A DNA stretch of 64,000 nt from CAIYXB01 sp038146805 (GCA_038146805.1 JAYQSH010000008.1:1-64000); one strand, 5' to 3'. Counted from the stretch's first letter, positions 25,158 through 34,267 are shown. Translations and numbers: made by a program. The notes: generated from the sequence alone by a model not told the origin.

Positions 25158-25916
25158 CTAGTGGTTCTTTTTGTTTTTTTCTCTGTAAAACTCTTGCCAA
25201 GTATGATTTTGCAAATAATCAAGATCTTTTTTTATAGCCTCAACCCATAAATATTTTCCATCTTGGCTTGCTTCTAATTCATTAGCATAAAAAGCTTTCA
25301 CTTTTATACCAACAAAATCTATGGCATCTTCAATGTTATAGCTCGAATTGTCATATAAAACCCTTGCTCCATATAAAGGCGGATATTTATCACAATTAAC
25401 ACAAGGGATATATGGATGAATATTTTTGTTACCTGTAAATTTCTTAAAACTATTTTTAATTGCACCTTGATAAAAAGCTTTTGTAAAATACATAAAAGTA
25501 TTTGCTTCAGTGTGATGTACGTTGTTTCTATGACTTGGATAACGGCTAAAATCCATATTATAAATTGCCTTACAATCTTCTATAGAGCGTACTTCATCAA
25601 AATATTTCATTAAATTAGCACTCTCTAAAATATCACGTGCATAAGTTGCTCTATTATGGGTATAAATCATCAATTTAAAACCAAGTTTTTTTGCATACTC
25701 TAAAAGTTCAAAAGTACCCGGACGCACTATATAATCTTGCCCAATCTTAGACTCCTGAATATTAAAACCTAGTCCTTGAGCTAATTTCAGAGCAGGTCTA
25801 TCTAACTTATCAGATTCAATCAAAGTTTCATCTAAATCAAAAGCAATTTTACCTTCATAAGCAAAAGCATTTAAATTTAGCAAAAGCAATAAAACTAAAA
25901 CTATTTTCTTTTTCAT
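25158..25916 (-). CDS. Exported HAD-superfamily phosphatase (NIF/CTD-phosphatase-like)
   Basis: 252 residues. A short signal peptide (MKKKIVLVLLLLLNLNAFA) is followed at once by the HAD motif FDLDETLIES, with the nucleophile Asp and the acid Asp. Motif II is in LMIYTHNRATYARDIL. Motif IV-like acidic residues occur in VLYDNSSYNIEDAIDFVGI. Two Cys in CVNCDK may bind metal or form a disulfide. The layout resembles NLI-interacting-factor phosphatases, and periplasmic location is inferred. Its ATG overlaps the leuS stop by four bases, so the two are translationally coupled. Substrate unknown. Confidence 0.72.
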   Translation of the reverse strand: MKKKIVLVLLLLLNLNAFAYEGKIAFDLDETLIESDKLDRPALKLAQGLGFNIQESKIGQDYIVRPGTFELLEYAKKLGFKLMIYTHNRATYARDILESANLMKYFDEVRSIEDCKAIYNMDFSRYPSHRNNVHHTEANTFMYFTKAFYQGAIKNSFKKFTGNKNIHPYIPCVNCDKYPPLYGARVLYDNSSYNIEDAIDFVGIKVKAFYANELEASQDGKYLWVEAIKKDLDYLQNHTWQEFYREKNKKNH

Positions 25917-28522
25917 AGAGCAACAATATTTACAAGCTTATTTGGCACCACAATTATTTTTTTTATTTCAAGACCCTCTAATTTTTTTTGTATTTTTTCA
26001 TTTGCCAAAGCTATTTTTTCTAATTCTTCTTTGCTAGTATCTTTAGCGACTTCAACTAAATCAACTTTTTTTCCTTTAAGCTGTAAAACTAAATTAAAAC
26101 TTGATGACTCAGTAAGTTCTTCATTAAAATCAGGGTAACTTTGTAAATGCACCGAGTCTTTGCTTATATCAAAATCACTGGTTTTTAAAACAAATGATGT
26201 CCAAAGCTCCTCAGCTAAATGAGGTACAAAAGGAGCAATGATTTTTATAAAGTTAAAAAGCATAAAGGCAAGAACATCTTTATCCTGCTGAGAATAACTT
26301 AGATTTTTTTCTTGTTTTTCATTTTGATATTTGTACATTGCATTTATAAACTCAGACATTCTAGAAATAGCTGTATTAAAGCCATTGTTTTCTGGTTTTA
26401 AATCATGAATAATTGCTTTTAAAGATAAATTATAAACTTTAAGAATTTCAGCATTATGAGTCTCTAATTGTGATTTTTCAAATTTTAAATTTGCAACCTT
26501 ATTGTATTCTTGTGATTTTAAAATATCTTCAAGAGCAAAAAACAATCTCCAAATTCTATTGATAAAACGATACTGACCTTGAGCACCTTCATCAACCCAT
26601 TCAACTTCAGATTCACAAGGCGCAGCAAACAAAATAAATAAACGAGCCGCATCTGCACCAAATTCACGGAAAAAATCGTCAGTACCAACAACATTTCCTT
26701 TTGATTTAGACATTTTTGTAATCTTGCCTTCTTTTTCAGAATACTTGACAACCATTCCTTGAGAAAGCAAACGATCAAAAGGCTCATCAAAACTCAGCAT
26801 GCCACAATCTCTAAGGGCTTTTGTAAAAAATCTTGCATAAAGCAAATGCAAAATTGCATGCTCAACACCACCCACATATTGATCTACAGCAAAAACATTT
26901 TCTTTACTAAAAGGTTTTTCTAAATTAAAAGCATCAGGATATCTTAAAAAATACCAAGAAGAACAAATAAAAGTATCCATAGTATCAGTAATACGTCGGG
27001 CTTTTCTTCCGTCTTTTAAAGTAACATTAAACCACTCTGGAGAATTTTCTAAGACCGAGCCACCAGCTTGTTTTGCTTTTGCAAAATCTATATCAATTGG
27101 TAATTCAATTGGCAAATTACTGTATTCCTCTTTAATAATTTCTCTAGATCCATCTGCATTTTCAAGCTCTAGTAATGGAATAGGACAACCCCAATACCTT
27201 TGTCTAGAAATCAACCAATCACGCAAGCGATACTTGGTGACAAAACGTGCAAAATTATTTTCCAGACCAAATTGAGTAATATTTTTTATAGCAACAGTAT
27301 TTTCTAAATCATTAAAATTATCACTATTTACCAAAAATCCTTGCTCACAATAAGCTTCTTTCCATTGATTTGGATCTTCTAGTTTTTCTTTTTCTTTTGC
27401 AATAACTTGTTTAATTGGCAAAGAAAAAGTTTTTGCAAACTCAAAATCTCTTTGATCATGAGCTGGCACAGCCATAACAGCACCAGTACCATAATCAACC
27501 AAAGCATAATCAGCAATCCAAATAGGGATTTTTTCGTTTGTATAAGGATTCAAACAATAAGCACCTATTTCAGTACCAGTTTTTAAACGACCTTCGGCTG
27601 TTCTTTCAATCTCTGTTTTTTTAGAAGATTCTAAAATATAATTTTTTACATCATCCAATTTTTCCGGCGCACAAAGTTCATTAACTAATTTATGTTCAGG
27701 AGCAAGCACCATATAAGTAACACCGTAAACAGTGTCAGGTCTTGTCGTATAAACTGTTATAGAGCGACCCGTCTGCTTAGCATCTTTATCTAAAATCGGA
27801 AAATCAATTTCGGAACCAGTTGACTTACCAATCCAATTTCTTTGCATGATTTTTACACTCTCAGGCCAGTGCTCTAGTTTATCCAAATCATTTAAAAGCT
27901 CTTCAGCATAAGCAGTGATTTTTAAAAACCATTGCTTCATCATTTTTTTTAGAACTGGACTTTGAGTATGACGCCAGCACATACCATTTTCAACTTGTTC
28001 ATTAGCAAGTACAGTATTACACTCATTACACCAATTAACAGGTGCTTCTTTTTGATAAGCTAAACCCTTTTCATAGAGCTTCAAAAATAAATATTGGGTC
28101 CATTTGTAATATTCTTTATTACAAGAAACCACTTCGCGAGACCAATCATAACTAGTACCCATTTTTTTGAGTTGTTGATCTCTCATATAAGCTATATTTT
28201 GCTGAGTCCAAGTATTAGGGTGGACATCTCGTTCAATTGCTGCATTTTCAGCAGGTAAACCAAAAGCATCAAAACCCATAGGATTTAAAACATTAAAACC
28301 TTGCATTCTTTTATAGCGTGAAATTAAATCAGAAATTGTATAAACTCGCATATGCCCCATATGCAAGTTTCCTGATGGGTATGGAAACATTACTAGTGAA
28401 TAATAATTTTTTTTATCAGCACTAGCCTGATATTTATAAAGATCAGCCTCTTGCCAAGCACTTTGCCATTTTTCTTCAATTTCAGAGGCTTTATATTCTT
28501 TTGTATCTAAATTTGCAGACAT
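25913..28522 (-). CDS. leuS: Leucyl-tRNA synthetase
   Basis: Class I aminoacyl-tRNA synthetase, 869 residues, the usual bacterial length. The HIGH motif appears as PYPSGNLHMGHMR and the KMSKS loop as KMSKSKGNVVGTDDF. The CP1 editing domain includes TTRPDTVYGVTYMVLAPEH and AVMAVPAHDQRDFEFA. Zinc-ribbon cysteines are in VNWCNECNTVLANEQVENGM-CW. The C terminus has the expected leucyl-specific small domain (KIIVVPNKLVNIVAL). It is followed by the HAD phosphatase gene with a four-base overlap. Confidence 0.97.
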   Translation of the reverse strand: MSANLDTKEYKASEIEEKWQSAWQEADLYKYQASADKKNYYSLVMFPYPSGNLHMGHMRVYTISDLISRYKRMQGFNVLNPMGFDAFGLPAENAAIERDVHPNTWTQQNIAYMRDQQLKKMGTSYDWSREVVSCNKEYYKWTQYLFLKLYEKGLAYQKEAPVNWCNECNTVLANEQVENGMCWRHTQSPVLKKMMKQWFLKITAYAEELLNDLDKLEHWPESVKIMQRNWIGKSTGSEIDFPILDKDAKQTGRSITVYTTRPDTVYGVTYMVLAPEHKLVNELCAPEKLDDVKNYILESSKKTEIERTAEGRLKTGTEIGAYCLNPYTNEKIPIWIADYALVDYGTGAVMAVPAHDQRDFEFAKTFSLPIKQVIAKEKEKLEDPNQWKEAYCEQGFLVNSDNFNDLENTVAIKNITQFGLENNFARFVTKYRLRDWLISRQRYWGCPIPLLELENADGSREIIKEEYSNLPIELPIDIDFAKAKQAGGSVLENSPEWFNVTLKDGRKARRITDTMDTFICSSWYFLRYPDAFNLEKPFSKENVFAVDQYVGGVEHAILHLLYARFFTKALRDCGMLSFDEPFDRLLSQGMVVKYSEKEGKITKMSKSKGNVVGTDDFFREFGADAARLFILFAAPCESEVEWVDEGAQGQYRFINRIWRLFFALEDILKSQEYNKVANLKFEKSQLETHNAEILKVYNLSLKAIIHDLKPENNGFNTAISRMSEFINAMYKYQNEKQEKNLSYSQQDKDVLAFMLFNFIKIIAPFVPHLAEELWTSFVLKTSDFDISKDSVHLQSYPDFNEELTESSSFNLVLQLKGKKVDLVEVAKDTSKEELEKIALANEKIQKKLEGLEIKKIIVVPNKLVNIVAL

Positions 28523-28569
28523 TTACAAGTCATTATAAACCATGAAAAACAAAGTTTATCACTGACCAC

Positions 28570-29145
28570 TTAAAAAACTTGAGTAACCGTTTCAATAATT
28601 TCAGGTAATTCAGATACCAAAGCTCTCTCTACACCCATTTTCATAGTCATCATAGAACTTGGACAAGTACCACAAGCACCGACCATTCGCAGTCTTGCAT
28701 CTTTGCCGACCAAATCCACAAATTCGATATTACCACCATCAGCAACCAAAGCTGGTCTAATTTTATTTAAAACAATTTCAATTTTTGCTCTTGTATCGTC
28801 ATTATCAAAATTCAACTCATCTTCAGCAGGTTTATTTTTCTCTGACCAAGTACTCATGAAATCTAAAGAATCTTTGATAATTTCTTTGATTTCCAAATGT
28901 ATATCCTTCCAATTAATATGTTCTTCTTTATCTATAGTCACAAAATTTGACATTATAAAAACTTTTTTTATACCTTCAATTGCAAATAATTTAATGGCTA
29001 ATTGGTTATCAATTTCAGTCGCTTCATTAAGATTCAAATAACTTAGTGAATTTGAATATGGATAGATAGTTTGACTACAAATAAACTTTAAAGAATTAGG
29101 ATTGGGAGTATATTCAGCTCTAACGGTTAGATCAGCAAGATTCAT
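28570..29145 (-). CDS. NFU1-type iron-sulfur cluster carrier
   Basis: Two domains. An Nfu N-terminal domain (EYTPNPNSLKFI ... AIKLFAIEGIKKVFIMSNFVTI) is followed by a NifU C-terminal domain (RPALVADGGNIEFVDL) with the cluster-binding CGTCPSS motif. It probably delivers [4Fe-4S] clusters to apoproteins. The frame runs back to 29211, but homology begins at MNLADLTVRAEYTPNP, so I chose the ATG at 29145. This also removes an overlap with the divergent gene that starts at 29196. NFU1 with its N domain is commoner in proteobacteria and eukaryotes than in cyanobacteria. Confidence 0.9.
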   Translation of the reverse strand: MNLADLTVRAEYTPNPNSLKFICSQTIYPYSNSLSYLNLNEATEIDNQLAIKLFAIEGIKKVFIMSNFVTIDKEEHINWKDIHLEIKEIIKDSLDFMSTWSEKNKPAEDELNFDNDDTRAKIEIVLNKIRPALVADGGNIEFVDLVGKDARLRMVGACGTCPSSMMTMKMGVERALVSELPEIIETVTQVF

Positions 29146-29195
29146 AAAATAGATTTTAACATTTTTAATAAAATAAACACCTATAATAAAGAAAA

Positions 29196-29600
29196 ATGAA
29201 CTTAAGCTCAATATTAATTTATAGTTTTTTGTTTTTAAACATCGCTTTATTCTTAATGTTTTTGTACTTAGAATTTAATCATCGTGAATTAAATCAAAAT
29301 CTTGTAAAAGAAGCAAATAAAAAAATTAAAGCCGCAGAAAGTTTAGAGCCAAATTTATCAATTTTAGAAGCTCATAAAATAATGACAAACACCTTAAAGA
29401 GCAGTTATAAAAACAAAAAATTAACAGCCGCTAAAATGCTCAAAGATATAGCAAAAAATTTAAAGAACGAAAAAGAATTTTGGTTTTACCATCGTATGCG
29501 TAACAAAATCGCACATGAAAACAACTACAAAATCAATAAACAAGATGCAAAAAAAGCAATTAAAGTCTTTCAAGAAGCACTAAAAACAGTTTCTATCTAA
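29196..29600 (+). CDS. Membrane-anchored small protein with HEPN-like RxxxxH motif
   Basis: 134 residues. One N-terminal membrane helix (ILIYSFLFLNIALFLMFLYL) is followed by a basic helical domain. That domain has FWFYHRMRNKIAHENNYKIN, whose R-N-K-I-A-H fits the Rx4-6H motif of HEPN nucleases and of related non-catalytic helical bundles (DUF4145-like). The partner kinase or nucleotidyltransferase of a toxin-antitoxin pair is not adjacent. It is convergent with fliH and overlaps it by four bases. RNase activity is a hypothesis only. Confidence 0.6.
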   Translation: MNLSSILIYSFLFLNIALFLMFLYLEFNHRELNQNLVKEANKKIKAAESLEPNLSILEAHKIMTNTLKSSYKNKKLTAAKMLKDIAKNLKNEKEFWFYHRMRNKIAHENNYKINKQDAKKAIKVFQEALKTVSI

Positions 29601-31111
29601 TATTCAGGAAATCTTTCATCAGGTAATTCTCCAGAATCACCAAAATTTTCATCATCTTGAAACTCGTTATATTCAACAAAAGTATTACCTTCTTCATCTT
29701 GGTATTCATCATCTTTTGTTTCACTTAAATCTTCCAAAAAATCATCTTCTTGAGCCCAGTCATCACCATTGGCAAAGTCATTTGCACCAAGCTCATCACT
29801 ATCAGTTAGATCCACAGGATCAAATTCTTCTTGAGTTTTTTTATTCTTTGTAGATTTTTCTTCTTTTGCTTCAGGTAAAGGTGATTCAATTTCACCAAAC
29901 AATGCATCCAAATCATCTTCAATATCTAAATCAGCGAAGTCTTCAAAATTATCTTCGAGCTCCATTAACTCTTCGTCAGAGGGTTCTAAATTAAAATCTT
30001 GTGGTTTTGTTTTATTTTTAGGCATATGGCTTTCCTCACCAATTTCAGTTACATTACCCAAATCTAATTCATGATTTTCATCATTAACTTCCTCTTCGAT
30101 TTCCTCTAGCTCAAGGTTAGGACTTAGTTCTAACAATAAAGGTTCGTCAGGAAGTATAGATATTTTATGCCCCAAAAACTGTTCAAATGTAGCCTTTATT
30201 TTATCTAATTGTACCGAAAAACTTGAATTTAATTTACCCCCTTGAGTTTCAATAACACAAGAACCGGGGTCCACCTCGTCATCATACATATATACTAGTC
30301 TAATTGATTTATCTAATATATTTGCGAGCAATTCCTCTAAAACACTTTGTTTTTCTTTATCTGCAGAATTGAGAATTAGCTTCATAACTCCCTTCGAATC
30401 CAGTAATTTATTGATTGAATGTAAGACTTGTTGTTCAAGTAAGTTGTCGTTCACATGCACTTCATACTTTAGAATTTGCTTGGCAACATCAAAAGCAATA
30501 CATGCCAAATTATCTTTTACCAATTTAGCAATTTCATGTTTTTCTTTATTGAGATTTCTAAACATCTCAACAACCTCGTTTACGTATGGCTGTACTTCAT
30601 TAATTGCATTTTTTAAAGCATCATATTTTAATTGTTCAAGTTCATTTTGTTGTTTGATTTTTTCTTGCTCAAAAGCTTGTTGCTCTTGTTCTAGTAATTT
30701 TTTTTGTTCATCAATTTCTAAATTTGCATCTTCAATTATTGATTTCACTTTTGCTTGAGCATCTTCTCTAAGTTCTTCTAAAACCTTTTCTTGTTCTTGT
30801 CTTTTTTCATCAAGTTCCTGATTGAGCTCTGCAAGAAGCTCTTGCTTACGATGTTCTAAAAAAGCTTGTGCTTGTTTCTCTAAGTCTTCCTTCGGGATCT
30901 TGCTTTTAACTAAATCTAATTGTGATAATTTTTGACTTAAAATTCCCTCTATGTCTTGTTCGTTAATAATACCTTGATCAAGATTTTTTTCAACCTCATT
31001 ACTAATAAAACTCAATATCTGATCTGGCAAAGTTAGATTTTTGGCAGTTTTCTTGGCCAAAACATTTTTCTTTGCTTCATTTTTTTTACTTTTGTTTGCC
31101 TTAATTAACAT
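29597..31111 (-). CDS. fliH: FliH-like flagellar export regulator with acidic C-terminal extension
   Basis: FliH binds the export ATPase FliI and delivers substrates. Residues about 60-185 are a long Glu/Gln/Lys coiled coil. Residues about 190-330 form the FliH C domain, with LACIAFDVAKQILKYE, VYMYDDEVDPGSCVIETQGG and LNSSFSVQLDKIKATFEQFL. At 504 residues it is about twice the normal length because of a roughly 165-residue tail extremely rich in Asp and Glu. It is the fourth gene of the fliE-fliF-FliG-like-fliH run; fliI is not downstream here. Confidence 0.82.
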   Translation of the reverse strand: MLIKANKSKKNEAKKNVLAKKTAKNLTLPDQILSFISNEVEKNLDQGIINEQDIEGILSQKLSQLDLVKSKIPKEDLEKQAQAFLEHRKQELLAELNQELDEKRQEQEKVLEELREDAQAKVKSIIEDANLEIDEQKKLLEQEQQAFEQEKIKQQNELEQLKYDALKNAINEVQPYVNEVVEMFRNLNKEKHEIAKLVKDNLACIAFDVAKQILKYEVHVNDNLLEQQVLHSINKLLDSKGVMKLILNSADKEKQSVLEELLANILDKSIRLVYMYDDEVDPGSCVIETQGGKLNSSFSVQLDKIKATFEQFLGHKISILPDEPLLLELSPNLELEEIEEEVNDENHELDLGNVTEIGEESHMPKNKTKPQDFNLEPSDEELMELEDNFEDFADLDIEDDLDALFGEIESPLPEAKEEKSTKNKKTQEEFDPVDLTDSDELGANDFANGDDWAQEDDFLEDLSETKDDEYQDEEGNTFVEYNEFQDDENFGDSGELPDERFPEY

Positions 31112-31116
31112 TTAAC

Positions 31117-31491
31117 CTAATTCGAGACTTCTAATACTACTTCATCGACAATTTTTGAAATAGCATTACTCAAATTTGGTCTAAATCTTCTTTTTCCTAG
31201 TTTATATTCTAAAAATTCACGTATTTTAGGTCTTTCTGTGACCAAATACCTATTACTTGCTTCTATCTTTGATTCTTTTTTGACTGAATTAATCATCTGT
31301 GCAAATTCTGGCCAAGAAGCCGCAAAATACTCCCAATCTTCTTGCGATAAAGTTTCTTCAATACTTAAATCAACATCACTAATTTTTTGTACCAAAGGCA
31401 AAGGCAATTGTTCAAAAATAGCTCTTTGAGTATCTGGTGGCAAAGACCTTAGAATGAGAGCGAGTGATTTTAATTTTCTAGATACTTGCAT
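31117..31491 (-). CDS. Small protein in the fliG slot, possibly FliG N-domain-like
   Basis: 124 residues between fliF and fliH, where fliG normally lies. LKSLALILRSLPPDTQRAIF then EQLPLPLVQKISDVDLS resembles the N-terminal FliG helices that bind the FliF tail (AAILLLSL..E.A...L..L). The FliG middle and C-terminal torque-generating domains are missing, so a full-length fliG would have to exist elsewhere. It is six bases from fliH and 14 from fliF, so co-translated. The FliG link is inference from position and weak similarity. Confidence 0.6.
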   Translation of the reverse strand: MQVSRKLKSLALILRSLPPDTQRAIFEQLPLPLVQKISDVDLSIEETLSQEDWEYFAASWPEFAQMINSVKKESKIEASNRYLVTERPKIREFLEYKLGKRRFRPNLSNAISKIVDEVVLEVSN

Positions 31492-31505
31492 TTTTTATAT
31501 AACTT

Positions 31506-33248
31506 TTATTCATCATCCAGCCAAACTTGGATTTTTTTAGCTAAAGCATCTGGCTTAGAATTTGCTACGTTTTGAAAATTATTTAAAAGAGTTTCAAACT
31601 CTACATTATCATCAGCGGTGTTTTGTGTTATTTGTTCAGGCTCAGAATCACTTGCCGCAGGCGCTGCTGAATTTTGTGCCATCATTTCTCTCAAAAGTTC
31701 TTCTTGCTGTTTTAATGAATCTGTTTCACCGTAATCACTAGAGTAGTCATCAGACATTTCATAATCTTCATCATTTAAAACTTCTTCAAAATCGTTTCCT
31801 AAGTCTGGATCTATTTCAGTTTCATAACTTTTATTTGCGGCTGCACCCAAGAAATTCAAACCAACTATTGCAAGTAACAACAATGCAAAACCAATACCAA
31901 TAATAATTAAAACCTTTGACAAAAAGCCCCAAGAACCACCCTTAAACGCAGATTGTACACTTGCTACAATTGATTTCTTTTCTGGTTCTAAAGACTGTAC
32001 TGCAAGCTGTGCTTCATCAGCATGCATATCTACAACAGTGATTTTGACACTATCAACAGTTGCTTCAGGACCAATAACAGCGGCAACACTTTCTCTTAAT
32101 TGTTGCAATGAGATCATCGCTGGAACGCTTTTATCAACGGCAAGAGCAACACTTACATCCGTGATACGACCCGGTAAATAAGTTACACTTTTTTGCTCAA
32201 AGCTTGGCAAATGAGTTTCGTTAGTATTTGATGAATTATATTTTTTACCCTGAGTATTTCCCGGACCAACTTTATTGGCAGCGGCACCAGAATCTAAAAC
32301 TTCACTTGAAGTTTGCTTCGAGCCAACAGCACCTTCAGAATAAATAGTTTGGTTTTGTTGCACTTTTTCTCTACTAATAGAAACAGAGACGCTTGCTTGA
32401 TAATCACCACTACCAATTACAACATCTAAATATTTAGCAACTCTTTTTTCGATAATTTTATTGATCTTTTCAACCTCATCAATAAAATCATCATTAGCAC
32501 TTTCTTCATCTTCTTTAAAAGTGTTATAGCTATGCCCTTGAGTATCAACGATAGAAATTTTTTCTTTATCTAGATTTGGTACATAACCACGTAAAACATT
32601 AACAATACTTTTTGCTTGTGCTTTTGAAAGTTCTTCACCTTCGTTATCAAGTTCTATTTGTACAGTTGCTGTTGTTGCAGATTGCATTTCGGTAAAAAGC
32701 TGTTGTTCAGGAATATTGACACGCACTGTTGCAGAGCGTACCCCATCCATACGGCTAATAATTCGAGACAAGTCACCATTGATTGCTCTTTGAAGTTTTA
32801 TACGTTTATCATAATCACTTGCAGCCCAGTCGTTTGAATCAAATAAACCATAGTCATCATCTTCTAAAAGATTAGTTCTTGATAAAGCTAAGTACGAAGT
32901 TTCTACAGCATTTTCAAAAACTTCAACAACATATTGACCTGGTCTTTCACCATTATTTACTTTGGCTTCAATATTTACCGATTTGAGCTTTGCAACAATT
33001 TCAAAAGCTCTTGATTGATCAATCTCTCTTACTAAAGGCACAAGTTTGCCTTTGTTTTCATCTTTTTGAGATGAATTGAAAAACAAAAAAGTACCAAGAA
33101 TTACAATTACAGCAACAACGCCAATTGCAATCATTCTTTTTTGTTGATCATTCCAGATAGATTGAAAAAAATTTTCAGGTGCATTTTGATTGCCATCAAA
33201 ATTGCCCATATCCATTTGGTTATCTTCTGTGGTAATTTCTCCCGACAT
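31506..33248 (-). CDS. fliF: Flagellar MS-ring protein FliF
   Basis: Inner-membrane ring on which the flagellum is built, 580 residues. The first membrane helix (RMIAIGVVAVIVILGTFLFF, about 40-59) is followed by the ring-building motif domains (LVPLVREIDQSRAFEIVAKL; GDLSRIISRMDGVRSATVRV; PEQQLFTEMQSATTATVQIE). The FliF C domain follows (SFEQKSVTYLPGRITDVSVA), then a second helix at about 450-470. The cytoplasmic tail ends FETLLNNFQNVANSKPDALA plus KKIQVWLDDE, the FliG-binding end. The tail is longer and more acidic than usual. Confidence 0.96.
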   Translation of the reverse strand: MSGEITTEDNQMDMGNFDGNQNAPENFFQSIWNDQQKRMIAIGVVAVIVILGTFLFFNSSQKDENKGKLVPLVREIDQSRAFEIVAKLKSVNIEAKVNNGERPGQYVVEVFENAVETSYLALSRTNLLEDDDYGLFDSNDWAASDYDKRIKLQRAINGDLSRIISRMDGVRSATVRVNIPEQQLFTEMQSATTATVQIELDNEGEELSKAQAKSIVNVLRGYVPNLDKEKISIVDTQGHSYNTFKEDEESANDDFIDEVEKINKIIEKRVAKYLDVVIGSGDYQASVSVSISREKVQQNQTIYSEGAVGSKQTSSEVLDSGAAANKVGPGNTQGKKYNSSNTNETHLPSFEQKSVTYLPGRITDVSVALAVDKSVPAMISLQQLRESVAAVIGPEATVDSVKITVVDMHADEAQLAVQSLEPEKKSIVASVQSAFKGGSWGFLSKVLIIIGIGFALLLLAIVGLNFLGAAANKSYETEIDPDLGNDFEEVLNDEDYEMSDDYSSDYGETDSLKQQEELLREMMAQNSAAPAASDSEPEQITQNTADDNVEFETLLNNFQNVANSKPDALAKKIQVWLDDE

Positions 33249-33330
33249 AAATAAGTTTGAATACCTAATTTTTTTATTCCCAATAAAGGGACCTAGTACA
33301 GTAAGAAAATACTAGTTATTTTTACCTAAT

Positions 33331-33675
33331 TTATACCTGTAAACTTGTTAATTTATCAAAAGCACCAATAACTTTTTGACTAACTGAAGTGATTAATTTA
33401 AAAGCTACTTCAGATTTACCAAGAGCAATCATGACTTCGTGAATATCAACGTTTCCAGTTTGTACGGCTTCAATACTCAACTTTTCTGGCTGTGCCATTG
33501 TATCGTTTGCTCTGTTTAATAAAACTCCTATGGTCTCACCAAAACTTTTTCCGCCTGCGCCTTCAGTTTTTGTAACATGTCCTTCAAGACCATTGTGTGC
33601 TGGGTTAGTTGGTAATCCGGGAATTTTACCGTAAGATGGCATAGTTTGTATCTGTAGTTGTGAACCAAAATCCAT
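33331..33675 (-). CDS. fliE: Flagellar hook-basal body protein FliE
   Basis: Rod-MS-ring junction protein, 114 residues. The conserved C-terminal part VQTGNVDIHEVMIALGKSEV, continuing AFKLITSVSQKVIGAFDKL, is diagnostic, and GKSFGETIGVLLNRANDTM precedes it. No signal peptide, as expected for a type III export substrate. First gene of the minus-strand fliE-fliF-FliG-like-fliH operon; the upstream gap faces the ATP synthase genes. Confidence 0.93.
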   Translation of the reverse strand: MDFGSQLQIQTMPSYGKIPGLPTNPAHNGLEGHVTKTEGAGGKSFGETIGVLLNRANDTMAQPEKLSIEAVQTGNVDIHEVMIALGKSEVAFKLITSVSQKVIGAFDKLTSLQV

Positions 33676-33765
33676 GCTTTATATAACTAAATAGAAGTTA
33701 ATATTCAGTTAAGAGGATAAGCAAAAGAAGCAACGAAAATTAAAAATAGTTAATAACTGCCTATT

Positions 33766-33827
33766 GGTGTTTGATTCTTTTGTTAATTTACTTATGCCCA
33801 AAGCAAACTTATTAATGGAACGCCCCC
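33766..33827 (-). repeat. Decayed fragment of the 233-bp repeat
   Basis: GGTGTTTGATTCTTTTGTTA (33766-33785) is identical to the middle of copy B. ACTTATGCCCAAA, CTTATTA and CGCCC then follow in the right order, with the intervening bases deleted. This looks like an old, internally deleted copy of the outer hairpin end. The rest of the 33676-34012 gap is AT-rich, and the frame across 33831-34034 does not look like a gene. Confidence 0.65.
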
Positions 33828-33970
33828 AAATTGCTTAATGGAGACCAAGGCGGTCTTATTTTGTGGCAAGATGGCTTGAGACATGGCCCAAAAAAATTAT
33901 TAAGATTTGGCGTAACTATTGATGCTTCAAGAGCAGTATTTTATTTGCTTGATATAATTTCGTTGTTAAT

Positions 33971-34002
33971 GCAAATTTGCCTTAAAAATTTGCAAAAAGG
34001 AG
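33971..34002 (+). promoter_or_regulatory. Leader hairpin and ribosome-binding site of atpE
   Basis: GCAAATTT (33971-33978) pairs with AAATTTGC (33986-33993), directly followed by A5 and AAAGGAG (33996-34002), ten bases before the atpE ATG. A hairpin next to a strong ribosome-binding site could stabilise the message for the highly expressed c subunit; that function is inferred. Confidence 0.5.
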
Positions 34003-34012
34003 AAATTTTAAG

Positions 34013-34249
34013 ATGGCAGAAATTGAAACGTTAGGATTAGCAATCGGTGCAGGTATTGCAGCAATTGGAGTTACAGGTCCAGCTTTAGGGGTAGGTAATA
34101 TTGCTGGAAAAATGCTTGAAGGTGCTTCAAGACAACCTGAGCACACTGGAAGCCTATTTACAAATGCAATTATTTTTGCAGGTATGGCTGAGGCACTTGG
34201 AATTCTTGCTTGGTTAGTATCGTTCCTTATTTTAGGTAAGATCGGTTAA
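34013..34249 (+). CDS. atpE: ATP synthase F0 subunit c
   Basis: Ring-forming proteolipid, 78 residues, two helices joined by the polar loop ASRQPE. The ion-binding Glu is in FAGMAEALGI. The Na+-coordinating Gln and Ser/Thr of sodium-type rings are absent (Val in the first helix, Ala-Leu after the Glu), so proton coupling is expected. It is the first atp gene here: atpB (subunit a) and atpI, which usually precede it, are not upstream, since the neighbour is divergent fliE. Confidence 0.96.
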   Translation: MAEIETLGLAIGAGIAAIGVTGPALGVGNIAGKMLEGASRQPEHTGSLFTNAIIFAGMAEALGILAWLVSFLILGKIG

Positions 34250-34267
34250 TTTTAAAAGGAATAAAGT

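Noticed and set aside
33831..34034. 67-codon plus-strand frame ahead of atpE
   Set aside because: It starts with TTG, runs across the atpE leader hairpin and ribosome-binding site and into atpE in another frame; its product has no coding character.
34013..34249. Sodium-type c ring
   Set aside because: The Gln in helix 1 and Ser/Thr after the ion-binding Glu that coordinate Na+ are missing.
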